Counted from the first letter of the stretch, positions 50,718-60,001 are shown. The stretch is DNA of 64,000 nt from Alteribacter aurantiacus DSM 18675 (GCF_000429705.1 NZ_KE386942.1:265241-329240); one strand, 5' to 3'. Made by a program: numbers and translations. The notes: generated by a model from the sequence alone, not told the origin.

Positions 50718-52115
50718 TTGAAAAGAGAAGAAACGCAAGCACTTATTGAAGAAGTAATGGATGTTCTATCAGATGAAAACGGATTCCTTGGCATACGCGA
50801 GGAAGAGGAGCGTAAAGTAGTCTGCGCTTCTGCTAAAGAGATTCTGAAAACCACAGACAAAATTATTAAAAGCTATATCCGTGTGTCCAGAGGAAAGAAC
50901 GGGATTGTACGGATACCAGCCTACCGGGTCCAGCACAACAACATTAGTGGCTTTTATAAAGGTGGCATTCGTTTTAATGAGAATGTCAATGAAGCGGAAG
51001 TAGAAAACCTCGCTATTTTAATGACCATTAAAAACGCCTTGCATCAACTCCCCTTCGGCGGAGCTAAGGGCGGCGTTCATGTAAATCCCAAAGAGTTTTC
51101 CAGCCACGAGCTAAACTTAATCGCAAAAAAGTATGTACAGCGCTTTAAGCCAGATATCGGACCCAATCACGATATTCCCGCGCCTGACTTAGGAACAAAC
51201 GAGCAAGTGATCGACTGGATGGTCGGTGAATACAAAACCATTCATCCAGGGGAATCCTACCTAGGCTCGTTTACAGGAAAAAGCGTGGAAAACGGAGGCG
51301 CAAAAGGGCGCCGGGAGTCCACTGGGAAAGGGACCTATTTAAGCTACCGTTGGCTATTGAACGACTGGTTTAAAGAGCTTGCGGATAAAGAGGAAGTAGA
51401 ACGCACGGATCAATGGCGAACCCTGGAGTATTTATACGAAGAACACCAAGAAAAAGGTCACCTGAACGTAGCGGTCCAAGGGTTTGGAAACGTGGGAAGT
51501 GTCGCTGCCAGAGAAGCCTTTGAAGACAAGGAGCTTAAACACCACATCGTAGCTGTCTCAGACAGAGACGTGACACTCTATAACCCGAACGGGCTGAATG
51601 TGGATATTTTGGACGGGTTCGGATTCAGTCACGGTCGTTTGCCACAGTCGAAAAAAGAGTTGAACGAGCTGGAAATGGAAGCAGAGATTCTGGAAGCATC
51701 AGACGTGTTAACCGTTAGCTCCGACGTCCTCATTCTTGCGGCAGTCGAAGACCAAATCCATAAAGAAAACATGAAAGCCATTCCTGCACACATCCTTGTC
51801 GAAGGGGCAAACGCTCCTCTTTCACAAGAAGCGGACCGTTTTTTTGAAGAAACGGGCAAAATCGTCATTCCGGACATTCTTGTTAATGCCGGCGGTGTGA
51901 TCGTTTCCTATCTTGAGTGGAAACAAAGCAAGGTCACCGAGCACTTTTCCGAGTCTGAGATCCTTGATGACATGGGAGCTCAGATGACTAAGACGTTTAA
52001 GCGAGTGTACGATACGTATTTCTACTCAAGCAACGAAACCATGCGATTCGGCTGTTTTTACTTAGCACTGGAGCGACTGACGAGTCTACTGTACCGACAT
52101 GGGAAGTTGTTTTAA
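50718..52115 (+). CDS. NAD(P)-dependent Glu/Leu/Phe/Val family (glutamate) dehydrogenase
   Basis: A 465-residue enzyme interconverting glutamate and 2-oxoglutarate plus ammonia. The substrate domain has YKGGIRFNENVNEAEVENLA and the catalytic-lysine motif LPFGGAKGGVHVNP; PAPDLGTNEQVIDWM follows. The nucleotide domain carries VAVQGFGNVGSVAAREA. It is about 40 residues longer than B. subtilis RocG/GudB because of an insertion around residues 220-245 (FKELADKEEVERTDQWRTLE). Start is TTG with AAAGGAGG 7 bases upstream. Confidence 0.88.
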   Translation: MKREETQALIEEVMDVLSDENGFLGIREEEERKVVCASAKEILKTTDKIIKSYIRVSRGKNGIVRIPAYRVQHNNISGFYKGGIRFNENVNEAEVENLAILMTIKNALHQLPFGGAKGGVHVNPKEFSSHELNLIAKKYVQRFKPDIGPNHDIPAPDLGTNEQVIDWMVGEYKTIHPGESYLGSFTGKSVENGGAKGRRESTGKGTYLSYRWLLNDWFKELADKEEVERTDQWRTLEYLYEEHQEKGHLNVAVQGFGNVGSVAAREAFEDKELKHHIVAVSDRDVTLYNPNGLNVDILDGFGFSHGRLPQSKKELNELEMEAEILEASDVLTVSSDVLILAAVEDQIHKENMKAIPAHILVEGANAPLSQEADRFFEETGKIVIPDILVNAGGVIVSYLEWKQSKVTEHFSESEILDDMGAQMTKTFKRVYDTYFYSSNETMRFGCFYLALERLTSLLYRHGKLF

Positions 52116-52148
52116 AGAACAAAAGCAAAAGCCTAAAGAATAAGAAAA

Positions 52149-52181
52149 CCCGAGCCGCTAAATGCTGGCTCGGATTTTTTG
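52149..52181 (+). terminator. Terminator of the glutamate dehydrogenase gene
   Basis: CCGAGCC and GGCTCGG with an 11-base loop, followed by ATTTTTT. Confidence 0.8.
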
Positions 52182-52216
52182 TGCCTTGGAGAAACTCGAT
52201 CGGGCTAGGTGGAGCT

Positions 52217-52350
52217 CCGGATCTTTTATGAAGAACTTTCGGCTCTTTATGATGAACTTCGGGCCTTTTAAGAAGAACTTTCCGCCCTTTATGATGAACT
52301 TCAAGCCGTTTATGCAGACTTTCCGTCCATTTAAAGAGAATTTGACACCC
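52217..52350. repeat. Repeat array D: six to seven degenerate 21-bp units
   Basis: Units of the type TTTCGGCCCTTTATGATGAA start at 52237, 52258, 52279, 52300, 52320 and 52341 (steps 21, 21, 21, 20, 21), with one diverged unit before. Because 21 is a multiple of three the array reads as a false coding frame with a 7-residue repeat on both strands. It sits between two convergent genes. Confidence 0.75.
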
Positions 52351-52381
52351 TTCGACACCACCACCCCGATCCTCCTCGCAC

Positions 52382-55300
52382 CTAAATCTGCAGCAACTCC
52401 TGAATATCATCTTTATTAAGCGACGTAATCGACGTCTCTCCTGTTTGGATGACTTTATCCATGAGCTCTCGTTTCTGATCTTGAAGCTGATGAATCTTCT
52501 CTTCAATCGTACCTGCCGTGACGAGCTTCACCACTTGCACAACCTTCTTTTGCCCGAATCGGTGGACACGATCGGCAGCCTGCTCTTCCACTGCTGGGTT
52601 CCACCAGGAGTCAAACAGAATAACCGTATCCCCACCGGTCAAGTTCAGCCCTGTACCTCCCGCTTTCAAGGAAATCAAGAACAGCGGCTTCCCTCCAGCG
52701 TTATACTCTTCTGTCATGGTCACTCGGTAACTAGAAGGTGTTTTTCCGTCCAAATAGTGATAGTCCCACCCGTGCTTCTCAAGCTCTTTTTTCATCATCC
52801 CGAGCATCTTCGTGAATTGTGAAAAAATCACAACGCGTTTGCCCGATGGAATGGCCTCTTTTAAATACTCCAGAAGGCGATCGAGTTTGCCCGAGTCTCC
52901 GGTATAGTCTTCCATGAACAGCTTCGGATGACAGCAGATTTGCCTTAAACGAGTGAGGCCAGCCAAGATCTTCATCCGGTTTTCTTGAAAGGCGTCTTGT
53001 TTAATCGCCGTGGATACTTCATTTCGCAAAAGTTGTAGCTGTGCCAAATACACTGCTTTTTGGCTGTCGCTTAGCTCCGTGAATTGAACGTTTTCAATTT
53101 TATCCGGCAAATCGGAGAGAACGTCCTCTTTTACCCGACGCAACACGAAAGGACGAACCCGTTTGGCTATATCTGATTCCTTCATTTCTTTAAAAGCCTT
53201 CTTGCTCGGAAAGAGCCCTGGCAACACAATCTCAAAAATGGAGTACAGCTCATCCAAAGAGTTCTCGATAGGCGTTCCACTCAAGGCAAAAGCCTGAGCT
53301 GCTCGAATGGTTTTTACAGACCGTGCTGTTTGTGTCCAATCGTTCTTAACGTATTGGGCTTCATCTAAAATAAATACCGAAAACATCGTCTTTACGTAAT
53401 GTTCCGTGTCGCGCCTTAACAATGGATACGACGTGATGATAACGTCCACATCTTTTGCTTCTTCCAGTATACTTAACCGCTCAGCAGACGGGCCCGATAC
53501 AACGGCTGTCGTTAATGACGGGGCAAAGCGCTGAATTTCTTTTTGCCAGTTGTACACAAGACTGGATGGACAAACAATCAAAGCTTGCCCAGCATCACCG
53601 TCTCCTTTTTCAGAAAGCAAGTAAGCAATCGTTTGAATCGTTTTCCCCAGACCCATGTCGTCCGCTAAAATCCCGCCAAAGCCATAGTTACCAAGAGTCT
53701 TCAACCAACCAAATCCCACCTTTTGATACTCTCGCATCGTGGCGTTCAAGGACTCTGGCACGGTCGTATCGATATTTTCTGGGTTGTACATCCGCTCCAA
53801 TAACTCTCTGAACCGTTTCCCACGCTTGATGGACTCGGCTCCGGCTTCTTCAAGCTGAAAAGCACGCATGAGTGGAACTTGTGTTTCTTGAGAGTAGCCG
53901 TCGATCGGTGTGGGCATTTGCTCGAGGACGCGCCTCATGTTTTCAAATCGGTCATCTTGCAGGTTCACGTAAGCTCCACTGGAAAGCTTGTAGTACTTCC
54001 GGTTTTCCGCAAGGGCCGTGAGCATCGCCTCAATTTCATCCCCTTCAACGCCCTCGAATTGGAACGTAATATCAAGGAGGTTCATCCGCTCGTTTTTCTC
54101 CATATGGATGCGCGGTGCTTCGGTCGGCGTGTGGATAAATTGCTTTGCTTCAGAAGTTGTATATACTTCCATTTTGCGAGAGAGAGCAGGCAGTTCGATG
54201 AGCAAAAAGTCGAGCACATCTTCCCACTCTTCCAAATAAAGCTCGGTTCCGTTGTATTTGAACGGAAGTTTTTCAATGTGAGATAAGAGCTCATTTTCTT
54301 TATCCATATCTCGAACGACAATCTCTTCACTCTCCGGCTGCTCTATATCAAAAGGAGACAGTGTCACGTCACCGTAAACGAATTCCAGACGTGCAGTGGC
54401 CTTTTCATTGTCCACCAAGTCCACATAAAGCTTCCCTTTTAGGGGCTCCGCTTTGATGAGACGCTTTACTTCCGGGTCCACATCGACCGTTCCTACAGCC
54501 ATCAGCTGCGGCAACACAACAGAAGAAAAGTCCATCATATGCTCTTTTGCCACCGTCACCTCTCCGTTAAGGACGTTGGCGAATTTTTTATCCAAAGTCA
54601 GAAGCGTTCGCTTTTCTTCTTCTGTCAAAAAGTAAAACGTTCCTTTATAGAACAAACAATTGTATTTTTCCCCAATCATCACGATCCTGTCATGGTTTTG
54701 ATACGTAAGAAGGTAGTCACTTCGCTTTTCGTCTTTATAGGTAAGGTCAAATTGAGCGGGCAACGTGGGAGGTTCATACTCCACACCGATCCCGTCATAC
54801 ACAAGCCCTTCGTTCGTTTCCACTCTCACGTCACATTCGGTTAGCGCTTCAAGAACATCCTTTAAAAACGAGTTCGGTATTTGCACACTTCGTTTATCGT
54901 CCACTGAGTTGAAATAGTGACTCCGGCTGCTCATGGATAACAGTTCATCTTCTACGTGAAAGATCTTCCCGATTTGGTTAAACACGCGAAGGTCTTCTTT
55001 TTTAAACGAGTAGTCGGATGGGTGATATGTAAACAACTTCGAAAAACGAAGGGCTCTGGATTGTTCCATGGCAAAAAGAAACTCTTTAATGTCTTTTACC
55101 ACGTATCGCCTTTTTGGGCCGATCCTCATTTCAAGATCAACCGAACCCGAATGACTTCCGCCAAAGGCAGATGTGAGATCCAAAATGAATTCTACGTTCA
55201 ATTGTTCTTTTTCACTCAACGTCTCTTTTTTACGGTCATACACCTGGTTAAAGCTTTCAATCAGGCTTTGCGCATGGTCTTCATTGCTGTCATGGGCACG

Positions 55301-55636
55301 ATGCGAAAAGAGTGGCTTACTCTGTTTTCGCACATGAGAACGCTCCAGAATTTCGAGTAAAAAAGCAGTCAGGTGCTTACAAAGTCCCGAATAGGTCTGA
55401 AAAGCCTGGCACGTGCATGTGGCCCCTGTAATGTCGATTTTGTCATTCACGACATCTACCCATACATCATAATTGTCCATTCCTTTTACAGTCGCTTCAT
55501 AAAGAGAAGCTTCACGGGCGAAGTATAGGTCGTGCACAGCTCCTTCTTCTTTATAACGTTGCCCTCGTTCAAAAACGGTTTGGGAACTGGCTGCATCTCG
55601 AATACGATCTTCTGTTAATCCTTTAAACACGGACAT
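52382..55636 (-). CDS. SNF2-family helicase with SWIM zinc finger
   Basis: A 1084-residue SWI/SNF-type ATPase. The N-terminal SWIM zinc finger is CTCQAFQTYSGLCKHL near residue 72; a bacterial SNF2-associated region spans ~150-600. The motor follows: FGGILADDMGLGKTIQTIAYL (Walker A), VFILDEAQYVKN (Walker B DEAQ), SGTPIENSLDELYSI, and the second lobe with VVIFSQFTKMLGMM, LISLKAGGTGLNLTGGDTVILFDSWWNP and ADRVHRFGQ. It likely translocates on DNA in repair or nucleoprotein remodelling. B. subtilis YwqA has this layout. No partner gene. Confidence 0.9.
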   Translation of the reverse strand: MSVFKGLTEDRIRDAASSQTVFERGQRYKEEGAVHDLYFAREASLYEATVKGMDNYDVWVDVVNDKIDITGATCTCQAFQTYSGLCKHLTAFLLEILERSHVRKQSKPLFSHRAHDSNEDHAQSLIESFNQVYDRKKETLSEKEQLNVEFILDLTSAFGGSHSGSVDLEMRIGPKRRYVVKDIKEFLFAMEQSRALRFSKLFTYHPSDYSFKKEDLRVFNQIGKIFHVEDELLSMSSRSHYFNSVDDKRSVQIPNSFLKDVLEALTECDVRVETNEGLVYDGIGVEYEPPTLPAQFDLTYKDEKRSDYLLTYQNHDRIVMIGEKYNCLFYKGTFYFLTEEEKRTLLTLDKKFANVLNGEVTVAKEHMMDFSSVVLPQLMAVGTVDVDPEVKRLIKAEPLKGKLYVDLVDNEKATARLEFVYGDVTLSPFDIEQPESEEIVVRDMDKENELLSHIEKLPFKYNGTELYLEEWEDVLDFLLIELPALSRKMEVYTTSEAKQFIHTPTEAPRIHMEKNERMNLLDITFQFEGVEGDEIEAMLTALAENRKYYKLSSGAYVNLQDDRFENMRRVLEQMPTPIDGYSQETQVPLMRAFQLEEAGAESIKRGKRFRELLERMYNPENIDTTVPESLNATMREYQKVGFGWLKTLGNYGFGGILADDMGLGKTIQTIAYLLSEKGDGDAGQALIVCPSSLVYNWQKEIQRFAPSLTTAVVSGPSAERLSILEEAKDVDVIITSYPLLRRDTEHYVKTMFSVFILDEAQYVKNDWTQTARSVKTIRAAQAFALSGTPIENSLDELYSIFEIVLPGLFPSKKAFKEMKESDIAKRVRPFVLRRVKEDVLSDLPDKIENVQFTELSDSQKAVYLAQLQLLRNEVSTAIKQDAFQENRMKILAGLTRLRQICCHPKLFMEDYTGDSGKLDRLLEYLKEAIPSGKRVVIFSQFTKMLGMMKKELEKHGWDYHYLDGKTPSSYRVTMTEEYNAGGKPLFLISLKAGGTGLNLTGGDTVILFDSWWNPAVEEQAADRVHRFGQKKVVQVVKLVTAGTIEEKIHQLQDQKRELMDKVIQTGETSITSLNKDDIQELLQI

Positions 55637-55823
55637 CCTCTCCTACCTGAACGAACGTTTCTTTGGCTTCGTCTCTTCCATTGTAGTCTTTTCTGTTGGT
55701 TTAAATACGGGATGAATTCTCCCTCTTTCTGTCATACTAAAGGGTAAAGGAAGAGGGTGACGTTTAAACTCCCCCTGGAATCGGGAATAGAGACACAACC
55801 AATACAAAATAGAGGTGAAAGCT

Positions 55824-55943
55824 ATGAGTCTGATCATCCGAAGAATTTTGCGCCTTTTCTTATTCAGCTTTCTCATGAAATTGGCGTCCCGCTTTATCGG
55901 ACGGTTCGTCAATCGAATGACGGGTTCGGAACGACGATCTTAA
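55824..55943 (+). CDS. 39-residue basic amphipathic peptide
   Basis: MSLIIRRILRLFLFSFLMKL, then ASRFIGRFVNRMTGSERRS: one hydrophobic helix rich in arginine on its flanks. AGAGGTGA lies 5 bases before the ATG and a strong terminator follows the stop, both signs of a real gene. It is divergent from the SNF2 helicase gene. No family is known to me; a membrane-associated regulator or toxin-like peptide are both possible. Confidence 0.6.
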   Translation: MSLIIRRILRLFLFSFLMKLASRFIGRFVNRMTGSERRS

Positions 55944-55955
55944 AAAGAACAAACA

Positions 55956-55994
55956 AGAAGGAGGGACCACAAGCGGTGGTGCCCTTCTTTTTTG
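55956..55994 (+). terminator. Terminator of the 39-residue peptide gene
   Basis: AGAAGGAGGGACCAC and GTGGTGCCCTTCT form an interrupted stem followed by TTTTTT. It ends the short peptide transcript. Confidence 0.75.
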
Positions 55995-56080
55995 TGATTA
56001 TTGGTTTCAATCGCTGCGTAGCCTCAGGAGTTTAAAAGGTGAACTTCGATTCAACTTATAAAGCTCCTATCGTTCTCCCT

Positions 56081-57988
56081 TTACCCCTTCGCTGCTTTAA
56101 TATCTTCAACTAACAACGAAAGCTCTTCCCAGCGTTCCATGGCAGCTTCCAGTTCCTCTTCGGTCTTTTGCTGTTCTTGGAAAAGTTCTTGCACTTTCAT
56201 GGAATCACTACCCGCTTTTACGATGCCTTCTTGAATAGATTGGATTTTTTCTTCAAGACTTGCGATGCGATCTTCAATGGTGTTCCATTCCTGTTGTTCT
56301 TTATACGATAATTTCGTTGGCTTTTTGGTTGGTTGCGCCTGCGTTTCAGGCTTCGCATCTCTCTTCCCCTGCGCTTCGATCGGTTTAACCGAGTCTTTGT
56401 TTTCAGCCATATAGTCAGAATAGTGGCCGAAAAATCTCTCCACTTGAGCATCCCCTTTGAATACGAGAAGGCGATCGACTACACGATCGAGAAAATACCG
56501 ATCATGGGAAACCGTAATAACGACACCAGGGAACTGATCGAGGTAATCCTCTAAAATACTTAACGTCTGCGTATCCAAATCATTTGTAGGCTCATCGAGA
56601 AACAGGACGTTCGGCTCCCCCATAAGAACACGAAGTAAATAGAGACGCCTGCGTTCCCCACCGGACAGACGACGAATGACATTCCATTGTACTGGTCTTG
56701 GGAACATGAATCGCTCAAGCATCTGTTCTGCCGTAATCACATCACCTGTCGCTGTATGAACCAATTCTGCCGCTTCTTTAATGTATTCAATTACCCGAAG
56801 GCTTTCATCCATCTCTTGATGATCTTGTGTGTAATAGCCGATCTTCACCGTTTCGCCCGTTTCCACATGGCCTCGATCAGGAGCGAGACGTCCGGCAATC
56901 ACATTCAACAACGTGGATTTCCCGGTTCCATTTGGACCAATAATGCCTAGCCTCTCTCCTGGAACAACCAAGTAATCCACATTTTCAAAGAGAGGTTTTC
57001 CTCCCATCGCCTTTGTGACCCCGTCAAGCTCGATCACCTTTTTTCCCAGTCGATTCGACCCGATCGCAAAATCCAAGTCTCTTTTTTCACGCTCAAACGA
57101 CTCTTCTTGAAGGGATTCAGCCCTTTGAATCCGAGCCTTTTGCTTCGTAGTCCGGGCTTTGGCTCCCCGCTTTAGCCAAGCCAGTTCCCTTCTTAAAATG
57201 TTTCGGTGCTTTGCTCCTTGCACTTCAGCTTGCTCTTCTCTTTCCGCACGCTTTTGCAAGTACGTTTCATAATTTCCTTCGTAAGCGTACAAACTTCCGT
57301 GATCGAGTTCGAAGATATGGTTTGTGACGCGATTTAAGAAATAACGATCGTGCGTGACCAAAATAATGGCCCCTTTATATTGTGACAAAAACTGTTCAAG
57401 CCACTCGATTGTCCAATTGTCCAGATGATTGGTCGGCTCATCCAAGATGAGAATATCAGCCGGCTGAATAAGCGCTTTTGCAATCGCCACTCTTTTCTTT
57501 TGTCCACCTGACAAATGTGCCATTTGCTTTGTAAAATCCGTGATGCCAAGCTTAGTCAAGATGGTTTTCGCGACGGTATTCGCTTCCCACGCTTCTGTTT
57601 CGTCCATCCGTGCTTGAAGCTTCATTAACTTGCTTTGGCGCTTTTCGTTTTGTGGATCCTGTTCCAGTTCATGAGCTGCCTGTTCATACTCACGCATCAC
57701 TCTCATGATGGTCGAATCTCCGTCATAGATGTGCTCAAGAACCGTCCGATTCGGGTCTAATTCCGGATCTTGGGGCAAATATTCTATATGAAAGGTATTG
57801 GCATGATCCATCGTTCCACTCTCTGCACTTTCGATGCCTGCGAGCACTTTTAACAGTGTCGATTTCCCTGTTCCATTAACTCCTAAAAGGCCAATCCGTT
57901 GCCCTTTTGTTATGGAAAAAGAAACGTTATCAAACAAGACCTTTTCACCGTACGTTTTTGTTAATCCATCCACAGATAAAATTGTCAT
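56081..57988 (-). CDS. uup: ABC-F family ATPase Uup
   Basis: A 635-residue soluble protein with two ABC domains. Walker A sequences are GVNGTGKST (36-44) and GPNGTGKST (~350), signatures LSGGQKKR and LSGGERRR, Walker B LILDEPTNHLD and LFLDEPTNDLD. The linker is arginine-rich (HRNILRRELAWLKRGAKART), and a C-terminal coiled coil (~560-635) with long Glu/Gln runs matches the Uup/YdiF-type DNA- or ribosome-binding tail. It has no membrane segments. ABC-F proteins act on ribosomes or DNA. Single gene. Confidence 0.88.
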   Translation of the reverse strand: MTILSVDGLTKTYGEKVLFDNVSFSITKGQRIGLLGVNGTGKSTLLKVLAGIESAESGTMDHANTFHIEYLPQDPELDPNRTVLEHIYDGDSTIMRVMREYEQAAHELEQDPQNEKRQSKLMKLQARMDETEAWEANTVAKTILTKLGITDFTKQMAHLSGGQKKRVAIAKALIQPADILILDEPTNHLDNWTIEWLEQFLSQYKGAIILVTHDRYFLNRVTNHIFELDHGSLYAYEGNYETYLQKRAEREEQAEVQGAKHRNILRRELAWLKRGAKARTTKQKARIQRAESLQEESFEREKRDLDFAIGSNRLGKKVIELDGVTKAMGGKPLFENVDYLVVPGERLGIIGPNGTGKSTLLNVIAGRLAPDRGHVETGETVKIGYYTQDHQEMDESLRVIEYIKEAAELVHTATGDVITAEQMLERFMFPRPVQWNVIRRLSGGERRRLYLLRVLMGEPNVLFLDEPTNDLDTQTLSILEDYLDQFPGVVITVSHDRYFLDRVVDRLLVFKGDAQVERFFGHYSDYMAENKDSVKPIEAQGKRDAKPETQAQPTKKPTKLSYKEQQEWNTIEDRIASLEEKIQSIQEGIVKAGSDSMKVQELFQEQQKTEEELEAAMERWEELSLLVEDIKAAKG

Positions 57989-58088
57989 TCGTATACCCCT
58001 TATCTTTTCAATAAGCTATTTTCCTGTTGCTGAGTTAATTTGTTGGTAAACATTTTAATTTTTATATAAGAAGTTTAAGCCTTGGCGT

Positions 58089-58255
58089 TTTTTCGTCGAC
58101 ATTGGTGATTTGTTCATCGACTTTAGATTTTATCCATCACTCTTAGCCGGTTATCAATCACTTTCTGAATTTATCCATCACTTTGGGCCGGTTTATCCAT
58201 CACTTCCGGCCGGTTATCCATCACTTCGGCCAAGTTATCCATCACTTTCAGTCCA
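58089..58255. repeat. Repeat array E: eight degenerate ~21-bp units
   Basis: Units of the type TTATCCATCACTTTCGGCCG start at 58130, 58151, 58171, 58193, 58214 and 58235 (steps 21, 20, 22, 21, 21), with two older, diverged units (TCGACATTGG, TCATCGACTTT) before them. This is the clearest of the six arrays. The rest of 57989-58441 shows no gene. Confidence 0.8.
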
Positions 58256-58441
58256 GCGACTCTAAATACCGTTTTACTATCATCCCTTTATTGTAGCTCA
58301 AAAGGGTAATGTTTGAAAAATCTTTTTATAAAACATTTACTTTGCCCTATTCTCAAGCCTTACATTATTTAGTAGTATGGTAAGTACCTTATTTTTTTGA
58401 TAGTATTACATATTGTCACACATACCCATGGAGGATGCTAA

Positions 58442-59740
58442 ATGAAGAAAACACAATTCTATATCGTGCTGATTGCCCTCCTTACGATCATTGGGTGTTC
58501 AGAACCAACCGAAAGTGAAAATGTATCTTTCTTTGAAGATAGACAACTTGAATCTGCAGTAAGAGAAGCTTTGGGACAACCTGAAGGCGAGCTGACGGAA
58601 GCAGAGTTACAAGACATCCGCACCCTTCATGCTTTTGAAAGAAACATCCAAAGCTTGGATGGGATCGAAAATCTCAAATCACTGGAAGAGCTGATCGTTT
58701 TCGGCAATCAAATTGAAGACATTACTCCTCTTCTGGACTTACCGAATATTGAAAATGTAGACATTGAAAACAACCCTCTTAACTTATCTGTCGGATCGGA
58801 ATCCTATAGCGTTGTCAGACAATTAATTAATAACGATGTGTTTGTGTTTATCGATGAAGAGCGGTTTGCCCTTGATATGGAACCGTCTCGTGGCGTGTTT
58901 TATGAAGTAACCAACGATAACAAAACCGTGTATATGCTCGGATCGATACATATTGGTTCAGAAGAGCTTTATCCGTTGCACGAAGACATTGAAGAAGCCT
59001 TTGAACAGTCGTCTGCTGCAGTTTTTGAGATCGATTTCACTCAACTGTCGGATGAAAGGTTGCAAGAGATCGCATCAGAAGCGGGCATATTCGATGACGA
59101 TCAGTCCCTTGAAGATTATGTAACAGAAGAAGAGTTTGATGAAATTGCCTTACTCCTCAGTCCATACGGATTGTTAAGAAGCGACCTGAGGGATATGAAA
59201 CCTTGGTACGTTCAAGAAATCCTCTTATCAGTCGTCTCCATGACAGCTGGTTATGAGCCGGGACTCGGAATTGATATGCACTTTCTCGAACGGGCAGCTG
59301 AAGACGAAAAAGAGATTATTGGTCTTGAAACCGCCGAAGATCAGTTGGACATCCAAAACATCATCACATTGGAAACCCAAGGAGAACAGCTCAGTCACAC
59401 GCTTGATCAATATGACGAACTCGGAGATGAACTCCTAGATTTGATGGCCATGTGGCGTAGAGGCGATCAAGAAGCCTTAACCGAGCTTCGTTATCCTGAT
59501 GAGAACGAACCTGAAGATTACCAAGACTACATTCGGGCCCTAACCGATGAGCGCGATGAGGCGATGGCCGATAGCATTGTCAGATTCCTAGAAGATGGAG
59601 AGCATAACACCTACTTTGTCGTAGTCGGTGCGATTCATTTATTGGGAGAAAACAGCATTACAGATCGATTAGAACAAGAGGGTTACACCGTCAACACGGT
59701 TCTGGACCCTTTGGAAGATGAAGATGGTGAAGAAGCATAA
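58442..59740 (+). CDS. Lipoprotein with leucine-rich repeats fused to a TraB/GumN domain
   Basis: A 432-residue exported lipoprotein. The signal peptide ends LLTIIGCSEP (lipobox, Cys19). Residues ~30-110 hold internalin-type leucine-rich repeats (IQSLDGIENLKSLEELIVFGNQIEDITPL and IENVDIENNPLNL). The rest is a TraB/GumN domain: YMLGSIHIGSEELYPL with the histidine of the first GxxH-type motif, AVFEIDF, GLETAEDQLDI, and the second motif VVVGAIHLLGENS. TraB-domain proteins are thought to be metalloproteases. GGAGG lies 7 bases before the ATG; a terminator follows. Confidence 0.82.
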   Translation: MKKTQFYIVLIALLTIIGCSEPTESENVSFFEDRQLESAVREALGQPEGELTEAELQDIRTLHAFERNIQSLDGIENLKSLEELIVFGNQIEDITPLLDLPNIENVDIENNPLNLSVGSESYSVVRQLINNDVFVFIDEERFALDMEPSRGVFYEVTNDNKTVYMLGSIHIGSEELYPLHEDIEEAFEQSSAAVFEIDFTQLSDERLQEIASEAGIFDDDQSLEDYVTEEEFDEIALLLSPYGLLRSDLRDMKPWYVQEILLSVVSMTAGYEPGLGIDMHFLERAAEDEKEIIGLETAEDQLDIQNIITLETQGEQLSHTLDQYDELGDELLDLMAMWRRGDQEALTELRYPDENEPEDYQDYIRALTDERDEAMADSIVRFLEDGEHNTYFVVVGAIHLLGENSITDRLEQEGYTVNTVLDPLEDEDGEEA

Positions 59741-59749
59741 GATGGTGAG

Positions 59750-59778
59750 CCGCACTCTTTATTGGGTGCGGTTTTTTT
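59750..59778 (+). terminator. Terminator of the LRR-TraB gene
   Basis: CCGCACTC / GGGTGCGG with a short loop and a run of seven T. Confidence 0.8.
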
Positions 59779-59831
59779 ATGTATGATTTAATAAGAAGGA
59801 GTGGTGGAAGGGTGGCTTGGAGTATTTCGGT

Positions 59832-59955
59832 TTTCGGATAACCCACTTATTTCGAAATAGCCGGAGATAAATGTGTAATTGGCGTACTTATTTTTTGTTT
59901 GGCGGAGTTAAATGTGTAATTGGCGTAGTTATTTTCTATTTGGTGGAGTTAGCTA
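59832..59955. repeat. Repeat array F: five degenerate 20-21 bp units
   Basis: TTGGCG-type units start at 59879, 59899, 59920 and 59940, with a diverged unit (ATAGCCGGAGATAA) near 59857; steps are 22, 20, 21, 20. Odd units carry GGAGTTAAATGTGTAA and even ones GTAGTTATTTTCTAT, as in array B at 38.7 kb. Confidence 0.75.
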
Positions 59956-60001
59956 TGCCGCGACCCCTCCCACACTTTTTATTCCTCTCCCCTCTCCCAA
60001 C

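Noticed and set aside
52162..52419. 85-codon plus-strand open frame with a 7-residue repeat
   Set aside because: It is the translation of the 21-bp repeat array D, with no ribosome site and overlapping the end of the convergent SNF2 helicase gene. The minus-strand frame over the same array is equally repetitive.
55643..55912. 89-codon minus-strand frame
   Set aside because: It is antisense to the 39-residue peptide gene, has no ribosome site, and its composition is that of a shadow frame.
58089..58255. CRISPR array
   Set aside because: The units follow each other without unique spacers, the repeats are degenerate, and no cas gene is in the window. The same holds for the other five arrays.
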